NCBI GenBank assembly: GCA_034927445.1
Contig: JAYFPZ010000044.1
Span: 1-64,000, forward strand
Direction of reading: 5' to 3'
From: PHAA01 sp034927445
Lineage (GTDB): Bacteria; Bacillota; Syntrophomonadia; Syntrophomonadales; Syntrophomonadaceae
DNA length: 64,000 nucleotides
Within the stretch, counting starts at the first letter, position 1, and every line of letters begins with the position of its first letter. The position numbers and the translations under genes were made by a program. This document shows, one piece after another, positions 17,412 through 25,510 of the stretch. Under the pieces are notes generated by a model, which worked only from the letters and a program-made list of their open reading frames with translations, made no database searches and had not been told where the DNA came from.

Positions 17412-17996
17412 TTATCGAATAATCTGATGATTTTGGGCCTGCTTAGAATAATTTTGAGTGCCGATAATCTTATCTACAATAGCTTTGATGCTTATAGCCA
17501 TCGCTAAATATAGGGGAAAGCTGTAGTAATATTTCCATTTAATCAATTGATAATATCCTGCTCGAGCCAAAACAGGTTCGAAAACAAAGCATATTAAAGC
17601 CGTAGTTCCGGCAGCAGTCCATAAAAAGCTCGGCCAGTTCTTAAAGCGTTGATATATAAGCGAATATACCAAGGGTATACTGATTAGATTCAGCGAGGAT
17701 AAGGGGAGAAATATCGGTATTATGTCCGTAGGGAAATTCCACCAGATCAATTCTTCCCCCCATTCAAAAACTCCCAGAGCCAATATGGCTGTTAGGACTG
17801 CAAATAAAGATGTTTCATTGGCTCTGGATTTATCCAGCCCGATCCACCAAATTAATAAGACCCCGATAATTAAACCTAACAATAGCCACCATTTGAAATG
17901 AAAGACATCATCTCGAAGCCACTCTTCAATATGCACTGACGTCAAAAGTCTCTGGATTTCTACATTGGGAGGTATGGTTTGTGTAACTGCAAGCAT
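17412..17996 (-). CDS. CBO0543 family membrane protein (copy 2)
   Basis: This is a tandem paralogue of copy 1 with the same marks, DDVFHFKWWLLL near the N-terminus and WKYYYSFPLYLAMAISIKAIV near the end, plus five membrane segments. The ATG at 17996 (AGGTGG just upstream) is preferred over 18056, which would add a basic extension. The 35-bp gap to copy 1 suggests one transcript. The pair probably arose by tandem duplication and diverged considerably. Confidence 0.75.
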   Translation of the reverse strand: MLAVTQTIPPNVEIQRLLTSVHIEEWLRDDVFHFKWWLLLGLIIGVLLIWWIGLDKSRANETSLFAVLTAILALGVFEWGEELIWWNFPTDIIPIFLPLSSLNLISIPLVYSLIYQRFKNWPSFLWTAAGTTALICFVFEPVLARAGYYQLIKWKYYYSFPLYLAMAISIKAIVDKIIGTQNYSKQAQNHQIIR

Positions 17997-18056
17997 AATC
18001 CACCTGCTTAAATTCTTGATAGTACTATTTTTATTAAACCGCCTGATTTTATACAT

Positions 18057-18340
18057 AAATGCTTATTATTTCGGGATCTGATTGGGCTCAGCGAAGCAGA
18101 CCGGCCGTCTGACATGATATCCCATCCCATAGGATATCTGCCGAGGGCTAAGAATAGGACAAGATCTCCGGGGATGTCTTATTACAATCAAACTGGGACA
18201 TTATTACAGGCTTATAGCCAATTTGAACAATACTTGCCAGTTCTATAGACTAATAACCGTACTACCTGCTAAACTGCTTCATCAGACGATCGAAGCAATA
18301 GACCGTTCTTGAACCACAACAGTTTAGAAAGGAGTTAATC
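18057..18340. other. Divergent intergenic region with a possibly structured leader
   Basis: These 284 bp lie between divergent genes. They contain GATATCC-CATCCCATA-GGATATC (about 18113-18136) and several other GC-rich complementary blocks ahead of the 3D-domain gene. I compared it by eye with the c-di-AMP (ydaO), c-di-GMP, SAM, TPP and lysine riboswitch cores and found no match. AGAAAGGAGT precedes the downstream ATG. Confidence 0.35.
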
Positions 18341-18973
18341 ATGTTAGGTAAAAAGATCATTATCCCCGTTTTCATACTCTCACTATTTTTTACAGGTCTA
18401 TTCCTGGCCAAAAGTGACGCTGCTATGGCGGCCTCCAACCTATCCCTGGGCTCACGCGGAACTGAGGTAGTACAACTGCAGGAAACCCTGAATGCCAAGG
18501 GGTACGGGTGTGGAGATGCCGATGGTATATTTGGTCCGCAAACGCAGCAAAGCGTGATCAAGTTTCAAGGAGACTCTTCACTGGCTGCCGACGGAATAGT
18601 CGGCCCTCAAACCAGACAAGCTCTGGGGTTGGCCGACAATTTAAGCTCTGCCTCAGACTCAACCGTTTCCAGGGGGTCTGATTCCGGCAAAGTTCTAACC
18701 ATGGTAGCCACCGCCTATGATGGATGTTATGAGTGTAATAAGCCGTATTATGGACAGCCATCATATATCGGCCTGCCTCTGCAGAAAGGAATCGTCGCGG
18801 TAGATCCACGGGTTATTCCCATGGGCACCAGACTTTACGTGGAAGGATACGGCGAGGCCATAGCGGCTGACCAGGGCAATGCCATCAAAGGCAACAGAAT
18901 CGATCTGTTCTTTGATACCCATCAGCAGGCTCTGGATTATGGCATGAAAACAGTAAAGGTAACCATTCTGTAA
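18341..18973 (+). CDS. Secreted peptidoglycan-binding and 3D-domain protein
   Basis: The 210-residue protein has a signal peptide (about 1-31, ending AMAA), a PG_binding_1 domain (about 35-93, LSLGSRGTEVVQLQETL, DGIFGPQTQQSV) and a C-terminal 3D domain (about 118-210). The three conserved Asp of the 3D domain are visible: VDPRVIP, AADQGN and NRIDLFF. 3D domains occur in MltA-like and Rpf/YocH-like lytic enzymes that cut glycan strands. Secreted cell-wall enzyme, likely involved in wall turnover or spore cortex. It is followed by a strong terminator. Confidence 0.88.
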   Translation: MLGKKIIIPVFILSLFFTGLFLAKSDAAMAASNLSLGSRGTEVVQLQETLNAKGYGCGDADGIFGPQTQQSVIKFQGDSSLAADGIVGPQTRQALGLADNLSSASDSTVSRGSDSGKVLTMVATAYDGCYECNKPYYGQPSYIGLPLQKGIVAVDPRVIPMGTRLYVEGYGEAIAADQGNAIKGNRIDLFFDTHQQALDYGMKTVKVTIL

Positions 18974-18981
18974 CTGTACGA

Positions 18982-19017
18982 GAAGCACCGCCAAAATAAT
19001 TTGCGGTGCTTCTTTTT
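18982..19017 (+). terminator. Intrinsic terminator
   Basis: GAAGCACCGC pairs with GCGGTGCTTC and is followed by TTTTTAG, right after the 3D-domain gene. Confidence 0.88.
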
Positions 19018-19074
19018 AGTTTTAGGTTCGAATAAGGCTGAGCATGTGTTGCCAAGAATGAGAGGAGTGTTTTT

Positions 19075-19911
19075 ATTTTTACCTTCCGTAAAAAACAAAT
19101 TATTATCCTGGCTATGATTGCTATGTTAGTACTCACCGTAGCACCATTGCCGGTTCAGGCCAGCGATTATGGCACCCAGAATCTCGCCTGGGGCAGCCGG
19201 GGGACAGCCGTCAGCCAGCTGCAGCAGGACTTAACCAGCTTAGGATTTGACACATATGGCGTCGATGGTATATTTGGCCCTAATACTTATAATGCAGTGG
19301 TCAGGTTTCAGCAATCCCGGGGACTGGCAGTCGATGGTATCGTCGGCCCCAAGACCAAAGCCGCATTGAATGCCCCGGGTACAGGTACGGCGGTTTCCCG
19401 GTCAGGTCAAACCGATACCCAGAAGTACCCTAAACTAAGCAAAGTAAATGGGTCTTTTGGCCAGTTCCGTTACCGGGAGTTGTCCGGCGGCAGAATTGAA
19501 GTAGATCCCGTATGGATTGCCAATAATATCGTTACCATCACTTTACCTGGACTGAATAAAAACGTGCAGGTAAATAAGGCAGCTGCCGATAATTTTATTC
19601 AGGCTTTCACCTACATTAAAAATGGCACTGCTACCATAAACGGCAAACAGGTTCCCCTTTTAAGTCTAATTAAGACCATGGATGGAACATTTGTTACCCG
19701 CCATGTAAATTGGAACCCGGCCAAAGGCTTAAGCAACCATTCCTGGGGGACTGCTATCGATATCAACGCCGCCAATCATTTTCGCTATGTTAATCCCGCC
19801 CAGGAACCTAACGACCCCAATGTGATTTTGTGGGAGAAGGCGTTTAAACCGGCTGGCTTCAGTTGGGGCAATAGCTATGGCGATTCGATGCATTACGAAC
19901 TACTAAAATAA
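19075..19911 (+). CDS. Secreted PG-binding protein with M15 (VanY/D-Ala-D-Ala carboxypeptidase-like) peptidase domain
   Basis: The protein has a signal peptide, a PG_binding_1 domain (LAWGSRGTAVSQLQQDL, DGIFGPNTYNAV) and a C-terminal M15-type peptidase domain. The zinc ligands are in SNHSWGTAIDIN (His and Asp) and DSMHYEL (His). It probably cleaves peptidoglycan peptides. The first ATG (19114) would cut off the basic n-region of the signal peptide. The frame is open upstream through FTFRKKQIIILA, and GAGGAG (19062-19067) sits 7 nt before an ATT codon at 19075. I therefore propose ATT as the start; 19114 is the conservative alternative. Confidence 0.75.
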   Translation: MFTFRKKQIIILAMIAMLVLTVAPLPVQASDYGTQNLAWGSRGTAVSQLQQDLTSLGFDTYGVDGIFGPNTYNAVVRFQQSRGLAVDGIVGPKTKAALNAPGTGTAVSRSGQTDTQKYPKLSKVNGSFGQFRYRELSGGRIEVDPVWIANNIVTITLPGLNKNVQVNKAAADNFIQAFTYIKNGTATINGKQVPLLSLIKTMDGTFVTRHVNWNPAKGLSNHSWGTAIDINAANHFRYVNPAQEPNDPNVILWEKAFKPAGFSWGNSYGDSMHYELLK

Positions 19912-19958
19912 ACAGTTCCAAGTATCCGTTACTATACATAGCTCACCTTATTACGATA

Positions 19959-19990
19959 ACACCCCTGGCAGCACTTGCGGCCAGGGGTGT
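19959..19990. terminator. Bidirectional terminator hairpin
   Basis: ACACCCCTGGC (19959-19969) and GCCAGGGGTGT (19980-19990) form an 11-bp perfect stem between two convergent genes. T-runs are short on both sides. Confidence 0.65.
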
Positions 19991-20029
19991 CTTGACCTAA
20001 CCTATTTCGTGTTTCCGGGATTCTCTATT

Positions 20030-21601
20030 CTAGCGAGGATCATAAGCTACCACCGACCAGATGCCCGACTCATCCTGACGAATCAGCCGCTTCAGATATA
20101 CCTGTTTAACCGGCCCTTTGTTGACTGTTACCACTGCCTCGGCGCCATTATTGGCTGCCAGTTGGAAGGACGACTCCCCTATCTGGGGTTCGCCCACAAT
20201 TCCTTGTGGCGAAACCTGTAAGTTTACAAAGGTCAGCGACACCTGCAGGGGATCAAGCTGCCAGGGGGTATGCCCTGCATCTACCTGCTTCTGGTCAGCC
20301 CTGACTATCTCCAGGTCCACCGGAACGGCCACCTGTCCCTGGGCAGCCAGGCCATCGGCCGGGTCGGGAAGAGTAAGATCAGCTGCTATTTGCCGGGCTA
20401 TTTCTATCCGGCGCGCACCTTCAACCTCAATTTCCAGTCCGTTTTGACGCCAACGCAGTTTATCCGTACTTACCTCCAGGGGGCTGCCGGCCGCGGTACC
20501 CAAGGCAGCTCCAGGAATGATAGCCCAATTGCCGGCAACCAGCTTCTCAGCTACCGTAGTGTCGCCGTAATCCATTATTATACGGTCAGGCCAAGCCAGA
20601 ATACGATTCGGAGCCATCTGCGGCAGGAGCGGGGCAAATCCGCTAATGGCAGACGCCTCTCCGGCCGCGGCCACCAATTGCCCCGGATTCACGTCCGCTA
20701 TCTGATAGCCTGCCGGCGGTTCATAAGCAAACAGGTTAGGATCGATCTCAATGTTGGTTTCCAGACTGGTAAAGGTATAGGTAGTCTGCAAGGCATTTTG
20801 CATAGCCATCTGCAACTGCACCGGAAGGTTGGTCTGCGTATCAACCCAAAGGTAATAGGCCGATCCTCCCGGCGGCGAAATCTCAATTTTCTTGGCCGAA
20901 CGGCCCGCGACCGGCTCTTCTCCCACTACCGCATACGGATATTGCATAGCATGTTGGGCTTCATCCCGCAGATCGAAGCCACTCTTGACTGGATCAGGAA
21001 CCAAAGGCAGCAGCGCTACTTTATGCTCTTGCGGGCGGATCTGCCACTTGCGTTCCCCGTTATTGACGGTCAGGCTGCCATCATTTTGCTGAACCGCATA
21101 TTTATCCCCTTCTGACCAGATCTCCGCCCGGCGTACCAGCCACTCTTCCCCGGCTGCATTTTGGGTGGTGATCTCCAGGACCCCATGATAATTAGATAAT
21201 TGGCTAACGGCCTTATCCATGGCATAGACTATATTAGACCCGAACATCCCCGGCCCTCGGCTAAATAAAAAGAATAATAACAGACCGGCTGCTATGGCGG
21301 CAACAGGGGTTAAAATCAGGCGGAGACGGGAGCTTTTGGACCGGCTGTTTTTTAAGTTTATATTTTCGGCCTGACGGCTGCCCGCATTATCCGCTGCCAG
21401 ACGTTCAGTTACGACTTGAGCCAGCTTGGCGGGATAGTCGCTATCAGGCATGGCCGGTTCTCTTAAAGAACGAATCTGCCTTATGGCCGCCAACCCTTTT
21501 TCTAGTTCCGGATTACCGTTGCTTTCGCGTTGTTTATCCGGTTCCTGTTCGGCATTCAGAGAATCAATATATTCGGAAAGCTTATTTGCCAATTCATCCA
21601 T
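20030..21601 (-). CDS. Membrane-anchored anti-sigma-like protein with LolA-like sensor domain
   Basis: The 523-residue protein has an N-terminal cytoplasmic region (about 1-95, likely sigma-binding), one transmembrane helix (about 98-116) and a large extracytoplasmic part. The segment AMDKAVSQLSNYHGVLEI (about 127-144) onward resembles the LolA/LppX-like lipoprotein-sorting fold found in anti-sigma and RsiW-like regulators. It follows the ECF sigma gene by 2 bp. It probably holds the sigma factor until an envelope or lipid signal is sensed. Confidence 0.65.
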   Translation of the reverse strand: MDELANKLSEYIDSLNAEQEPDKQRESNGNPELEKGLAAIRQIRSLREPAMPDSDYPAKLAQVVTERLAADNAGSRQAENINLKNSRSKSSRLRLILTPVAAIAAGLLLFFLFSRGPGMFGSNIVYAMDKAVSQLSNYHGVLEITTQNAAGEEWLVRRAEIWSEGDKYAVQQNDGSLTVNNGERKWQIRPQEHKVALLPLVPDPVKSGFDLRDEAQHAMQYPYAVVGEEPVAGRSAKKIEISPPGGSAYYLWVDTQTNLPVQLQMAMQNALQTTYTFTSLETNIEIDPNLFAYEPPAGYQIADVNPGQLVAAAGEASAISGFAPLLPQMAPNRILAWPDRIIMDYGDTTVAEKLVAGNWAIIPGAALGTAAGSPLEVSTDKLRWRQNGLEIEVEGARRIEIARQIAADLTLPDPADGLAAQGQVAVPVDLEIVRADQKQVDAGHTPWQLDPLQVSLTFVNLQVSPQGIVGEPQIGESSFQLAANNGAEAVVTVNKGPVKQVYLKRLIRQDESGIWSVVAYDPR

Positions 21602-21603
21602 TT

Positions 21604-22146
21604 TTATCCCTCCTGTCCTGAGTCGTTTTCTAATATCCGGGCCAAAAACTGCAGGGCCCGATATTGGGAAACACGAACCGCCGCTTCGGTTTTACCGGTA
21701 AGCCTTGCGGTCTCCGCCACCGAATAGCCTTGAATTATCCTGAGTTCAATAATCCTTTGCTGGTCCGGCTTCAATTGAGCCAAGGCAGATTCAATCTGTA
21801 GGCGCTGGGTTATTTGAGTCTGCTCATCCCCGGTGCGGTTCTCTTTTAAATTTAAATCCTCCCAATTTATTGATGCGCCCCGACGTTTCTTTTGACGCCA
21901 GCGGTCGCAGATGATATTTTGGGATACTGTTTTCAGGAATCCGGGCAGATTATTCCGGGAAATTTCATGTTCCGGCCAATATGCCAAGGTTTTAACAAAT
22001 GTCTCCTGGGTAATATCTTCGGCTTCCTCGCGGTTTTGTACTTTAAAATATATATAGCGGTACAGTGGTTCCCAATAGTTTGAACAAAGCTGCTCAATCA
22101 TTCGCGGGTCGCCTGCGGCGGCCTTTTTTGCCTCATCTCCCACCAT
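21604..22146 (-). CDS. ECF sigma factor (second)
   Basis: This is a 180-residue sigma-70 family protein. Region 2 is at about 22-90 (EPLYRYIYFKVQNREEAEDITQETFVKTL) and region 4 at about 118-170 (LKPDQQRIIELRIIQGYSVAETARLTGKTEAAVRVSQYRAL). A good ECF promoter lies upstream, consistent with autoregulation. It is cotranscribed with the anti-sigma-like membrane protein downstream. Confidence 0.9.
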   Translation of the reverse strand: MVGDEAKKAAAGDPRMIEQLCSNYWEPLYRYIYFKVQNREEAEDITQETFVKTLAYWPEHEISRNNLPGFLKTVSQNIICDRWRQKKRRGASINWEDLNLKENRTGDEQTQITQRLQIESALAQLKPDQQRIIELRIIQGYSVAETARLTGKTEAAVRVSQYRALQFLARILENDSGQEG

Positions 22147-22187
22147 AGTGCCTGCACCTTCTTTCCGGCCGGTTTCTTATTAATTAA

Positions 22188-22213
22188 GACGACGGAGACG
22201 GAATTTTGTTACA
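22188..22213 (-). promoter_or_regulatory. ECF-type promoter of the second sigma operon
   Basis: Minus strand: TGTAAC (22208-22213), 16 bp, then CGTC (22188-22191). Both elements match the ECF -35/-10 pattern, 42 bp before the sigma start. Confidence 0.65.
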
Positions 22214-22447
22214 TAAATATATCTGGTATTTGCTGTAAGGGCTTGTCTAGCATGGCCACTCCCTAATCCTCAGCCATCATATTTTGCTTTAGTATGCGCA
22301 ATAGTATGGTTAGTCTTCGCGGTTTTTCGTCCGCTGGTACGAAGAACCGGCACTGACGCGTAAATCCAGGGCGGAATATAATTTACAAAATGCGGTGCCT
22401 GCCTGGCACTCCGGACAATAAGACAGTCCTCAGTAATCCTTTTCTGC
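22214..22447. other. Intergenic region, no gene recognised
   Basis: About 230 bp between divergent genes. No reading frame or RNA motif stands out, apart from a TATAAT at 22448-22453 that may serve the metallophosphoesterase gene. Confidence 0.35.
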
Positions 22448-22523
22448 TATAATATTGACATCGTACTTTATCCATATAGAATCGAAATCGGCAGAAAATC
22501 TTTACATAAAGAAGGTACAGGCT

Positions 22524-23651
22524 TTGCACATTTGGGCGATAGCTCCTTTATTATTGCTGGCAATCATAATCTATGCGGGCCGACGCATTCAACAGGCTTT
22601 TGCCGGATATATTACCCGCAAAAAATTATACTGGGCAGTCTATTTGTTCTTGGCTTTATCCTTTTTTCTAAGCCGAGGGCTAACCTTTGGCAGCCCTTCC
22701 TTGAATAAAGTCCTGGCCTGGTTGGCAGGATATATTATGGCACTTCTGTTTTATGCCTTTTTTATACTTTTATTGATTGATTTGATTAGAATACTGGATC
22801 GCTGGCTGGGATTTGTTCCGGACTTTATCAAACGATCTCCGGCTAAAATCGGAATAGCGGTAATGCTCATGTTATTGGGGCTGCTGGCTTACGGCACCTG
22901 GAATGCCCGGCATCCGGTATTTACGTCATATGAGGTTAATATCGCCAAGGATGCACCCGCTTTCGAACAACTCCATGTGATTCTGGTTACTGATGTACAT
23001 CTGGGCGAAATCGTAAATACCGCCCGTCTGGAAAATCTGGTTCAGCAAATAAATCAGCGCAATCCTGACCTGGTCCTTATCGGGGGAGATCTGATCGATG
23101 GTGACATCGCTCCCTTTGTAGAACAGAATATGGGGACAATATTGCGCCAATTGCATCCGCGGCTCGGGACTTATATGGCTTTGGGCAATCATGACGGGAA
23201 TGGTCAAGAAGCCGTCCCCTATTTTGAAGCAGCGGGCATAACCGTTCTAAGCAATCAATACCAGCTCATCGATAATAGCTTTTATCTGGTCGGCGAAGAT
23301 TTTGGAGGATATCAAAATTTGGCCAATCCCGATCCTCAGCTGGCTGATATTATTACCGGAATCAATAAAACCCTGCCGGTCATACTGTTGAAACACGCCC
23401 CGGCCAATCTGGAAGAAGCAAGAGCCGACGGCATTGATTTGCAATTATCCGGTCATACCCATCAGGGTCAATTATTCCCCAATAATTTCATCACCCAAAA
23501 AATGTATGAAGTTGATTGGGGCTACCTGCAAAAAGACCGTCTGCAGGTTATCGTCTCCACCGGCTTCGGCACCTGGGGACCGCCAATCCGCATCGGCAAT
23601 ACTCCCGAGGTTGTCGATTTGCTGATCAACTTTAAACCTGGCCCGCAGTGA
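22524..23651 (+). CDS. Membrane metallophosphoesterase
   Basis: After about four N-terminal helices comes a calcineurin-like phosphoesterase domain with all metal motifs: TDVHLGE, GGDLIDGD, GNHDG, KHAP and SGHTHQGQ. Relatives include YaeI-type enzymes acting on lipid-linked or nucleotide phosphates. The first TTG (22455) lies on a TATAAT box, so I prefer TTG 22524, which has AAGAAGG 8 nt upstream and starts MHIWAIAPLLLL. It is monocistronic, with the active domain probably outside or at the membrane face. Confidence 0.82.
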   Translation: MHIWAIAPLLLLAIIIYAGRRIQQAFAGYITRKKLYWAVYLFLALSFFLSRGLTFGSPSLNKVLAWLAGYIMALLFYAFFILLLIDLIRILDRWLGFVPDFIKRSPAKIGIAVMLMLLGLLAYGTWNARHPVFTSYEVNIAKDAPAFEQLHVILVTDVHLGEIVNTARLENLVQQINQRNPDLVLIGGDLIDGDIAPFVEQNMGTILRQLHPRLGTYMALGNHDGNGQEAVPYFEAAGITVLSNQYQLIDNSFYLVGEDFGGYQNLANPDPQLADIITGINKTLPVILLKHAPANLEEARADGIDLQLSGHTHQGQLFPNNFITQKMYEVDWGYLQKDRLQVIVSTGFGTWGPPIRIGNTPEVVDLLINFKPGPQ

Positions 23652-23758
23652 GATGCAAGAATTGGCTCAATCCTGCCGGGGAAACAAGGCTGAAAAGCAT
23701 TTTCCCGGCGGTCGGTAATGCGATGCTGCTCCCGAATTCAAGAAAGAGGTGAAAGCGG

Positions 23759-24535
23759 ATGAAAAGTAAGATTGCCACAGCGATTAAGCTAAAGACCTCG
23801 CCCGTAGCTATATTGTTTTCCGATCAACGGCCGGATGAGGCTATCCAGTTCAAACCAGGACGCTGGGGCTGCGTGATTGCTATGCTGGCTGCCGCCGCCA
23901 GGGGGCGTACGGTCGTCTTCGACCGTCATACCTATGGGTGCATTGGCGGAGGTAGCGGCCTCGGTTTCGGCAATACCTATGTAGACTTCCCGGGCGGGAT
24001 TGAATATTTTCTCTCAACCGGCAATAAAACATTTTGTGAAAGCGAGATAGGCAAAAAGGTAATAGAAAATATGCCAAGGCTGGTTCATGGTGAAAAATAT
24101 AAAAAAACACCGGAACATGCCCGTTCGTTCACCGATGCCCTTCCCTATTACGACGTGCCTGCCGAGTTCGTGGTGTTTAAACCTATAGCAAGGCTTTTAC
24201 CGGAAGATAAAGCTGAGGTGATCGTTTTCCTGGCCAATCCCGACCAGATCTCAGGCCTTACGGTACTAGCCAATTATGCCCGTCATGGCGGCGACAATGT
24301 TTTTGTACCCTGGGGAGCAGGTTGTCATACAATTGGTATTATTCCATTCAATGAAGGGAAATCAGCCAATCCCCGGGCAGTAATCGGATTAATGGATGTT
24401 TCCGCCCGGAAACATATTGATAAAGACATCCTGTCCTTCAGCGTTTCTTATGGTATGTTCATGGAAATGGAAGACAATGTGGACGAAAGTTTTCTTAAAA
24501 CCGATCAGTGGGAAATCTTAATGGAGAGAAACTAA
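23759..24535 (+). CDS. DUF169 family protein
   Basis: The 258-residue product matches DUF169: KTSPVAILFSDQRP near the start, then GRWGCVIAMLAAAARGRTVVFDRHTYGCIGGGSGLGFG (about 35-72) with its cysteines and glycines, and RHGGDNVFVPWGAGCH further on. DUF169 proteins are common in anaerobes and archaea, and their function is unknown. AAAGAGGTG precedes the ATG. Confidence 0.85.
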   Translation: MKSKIATAIKLKTSPVAILFSDQRPDEAIQFKPGRWGCVIAMLAAAARGRTVVFDRHTYGCIGGGSGLGFGNTYVDFPGGIEYFLSTGNKTFCESEIGKKVIENMPRLVHGEKYKKTPEHARSFTDALPYYDVPAEFVVFKPIARLLPEDKAEVIVFLANPDQISGLTVLANYARHGGDNVFVPWGAGCHTIGIIPFNEGKSANPRAVIGLMDVSARKHIDKDILSFSVSYGMFMEMEDNVDESFLKTDQWEILMERN

Positions 24536-24555
24536 GCCTAAGAAATGTTAATAAA

Positions 24556-25320
24556 TTACAGTTCTCGTCCTCTTTGCCATAGAAATTTTAAAGGTATAGA
24601 CAACCCTTCAAAGGCCAGGGGTTCCACCACGTCCTCATCCATACCGGATGTGACCAGAGCATAAACCCCGTCCTGCCAGGCAAAACACTCGAGGGTTCTT
24701 GCCTGGGGATCAACCAGCCAGTAGTGTTGAACCCGGGCCTGCTGATAAATGCGCATCTTTTGCAGCCGGTCCCTGCGGCTGGTGGAAGGAGACAGCACTT
24801 CAACGACCAGCATGGGAGCTCCGTTTACCCTGGTCTCGGTCAATATATTCTGTTCCCCTGATATATAAAGCAAATCTGGCTGGACAACATTGAAATCACT
24901 CAGGGTTACGTCAAGCGGAGCGTTAAAGATTTCTCCATTAGGGTCGGCCTTCCAGAAATAGTCCTCCAGTATTCTATGAAGCTTGTGGGAAGCCCGCTGG
25001 TGCACGTAACTGGGTGATGGTTCTTTAATCAGCATTCCATCCAGAATTTCAAACCGATACCCAGGTTCCCACGGTATATCCAGGTAGTCCTGGTAGGTAA
25101 ACTTCCTGCTCGTGCCGGTCTCATAAGGATCTGATTTTTCTTGAACCCTGTCACTGCTCAGCGCGTTTATTACGTCATCCAGCCGGTAACGATACTGCCT
25201 GCCGCTTAATTCAAGATAAGGTATTTTCTTTTCCCGGGTATATCTCCAGATGGTTTCTACCGAAAGATCCAAGGCTTCAGCCAAAGCCTGGGCAGTTATT
25301 AATTCCTTATCTATAGTCAT
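24556..25320 (-). CDS. Uma2-family (DUF820) nuclease-fold protein with N-terminal HTH
   Basis: Residues about 8-55 form an excisionase/MerR-like helix-turn-helix (ITAQALAEALDLSVETIWRYTREKKIPYLEL). Residues about 75-250 are the Uma2 PD-(D/E)XK-like domain with RFEILDGMLIKEPSPS, QPDLLYIS and APMLVVEVLSPSTSRRDR, then the conserved YWLVDP. Uma2 proteins are restriction-endonuclease-fold proteins, often in multicopy families, with unclear targets. The HTH fusion is uncommon in my recollection. Confidence 0.82.
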   Translation of the reverse strand: MTIDKELITAQALAEALDLSVETIWRYTREKKIPYLELSGRQYRYRLDDVINALSSDRVQEKSDPYETGTSRKFTYQDYLDIPWEPGYRFEILDGMLIKEPSPSYVHQRASHKLHRILEDYFWKADPNGEIFNAPLDVTLSDFNVVQPDLLYISGEQNILTETRVNGAPMLVVEVLSPSTSRRDRLQKMRIYQQARVQHYWLVDPQARTLECFAWQDGVYALVTSGMDEDVVEPLAFEGLSIPLKFLWQRGREL

Positions 25321-25431
25321 TCGATCACCTCTGGTTTCATTTTAATTGGCTAAATAAACCATTATCAATTATTATAATCTTTTGCCAACCAAAAGCAACC
25401 GCATAATATTTTTCTATTTTGGGTTATATTA

Positions 25432-25460
25432 TTGACCCGTAAATAATAACTTGTTACAAT
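25432..25460 (+). promoter_or_regulatory. Sigma-A promoter of the TetR gene
   Basis: TTGACC (25432-25437) and TACAAT (25455-25460) are separated by 17 bp. The -10 lies inside the left arm of the operator palindrome. Confidence 0.8.
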
Positions 25461-25494
25461 CAAACTAACAAACGGTAGTTAGTCTGATTGTAAC
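25453..25494. promoter_or_regulatory. TetR operator, long imperfect palindrome
   Basis: GTTACAATCAAACTAAC (25453-25469) is inverted as GTTAGTCTGATTGTAAC (25478-25494), matching at 16 of 17 positions with an 8-bp spacer. It covers the -10 and the start of transcription, right before the Shine-Dalgarno of the TetR gene. This is a textbook autorepression site. Confidence 0.85.
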
Positions 25495-25510
25495 TGGGAG
25501 GAATTAATTA

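Noticed and set aside
18057..18340. ydaO/c-di-AMP riboswitch before the 3D-domain gene
   Set aside because: The conserved cores could not be found by eye; kept only as a candidate structured leader.
22370..22390. TGGCACTCCGGACAAT as a sigma-54 promoter
   Set aside because: The -12 element does not match and the downstream gene has no associated activator.
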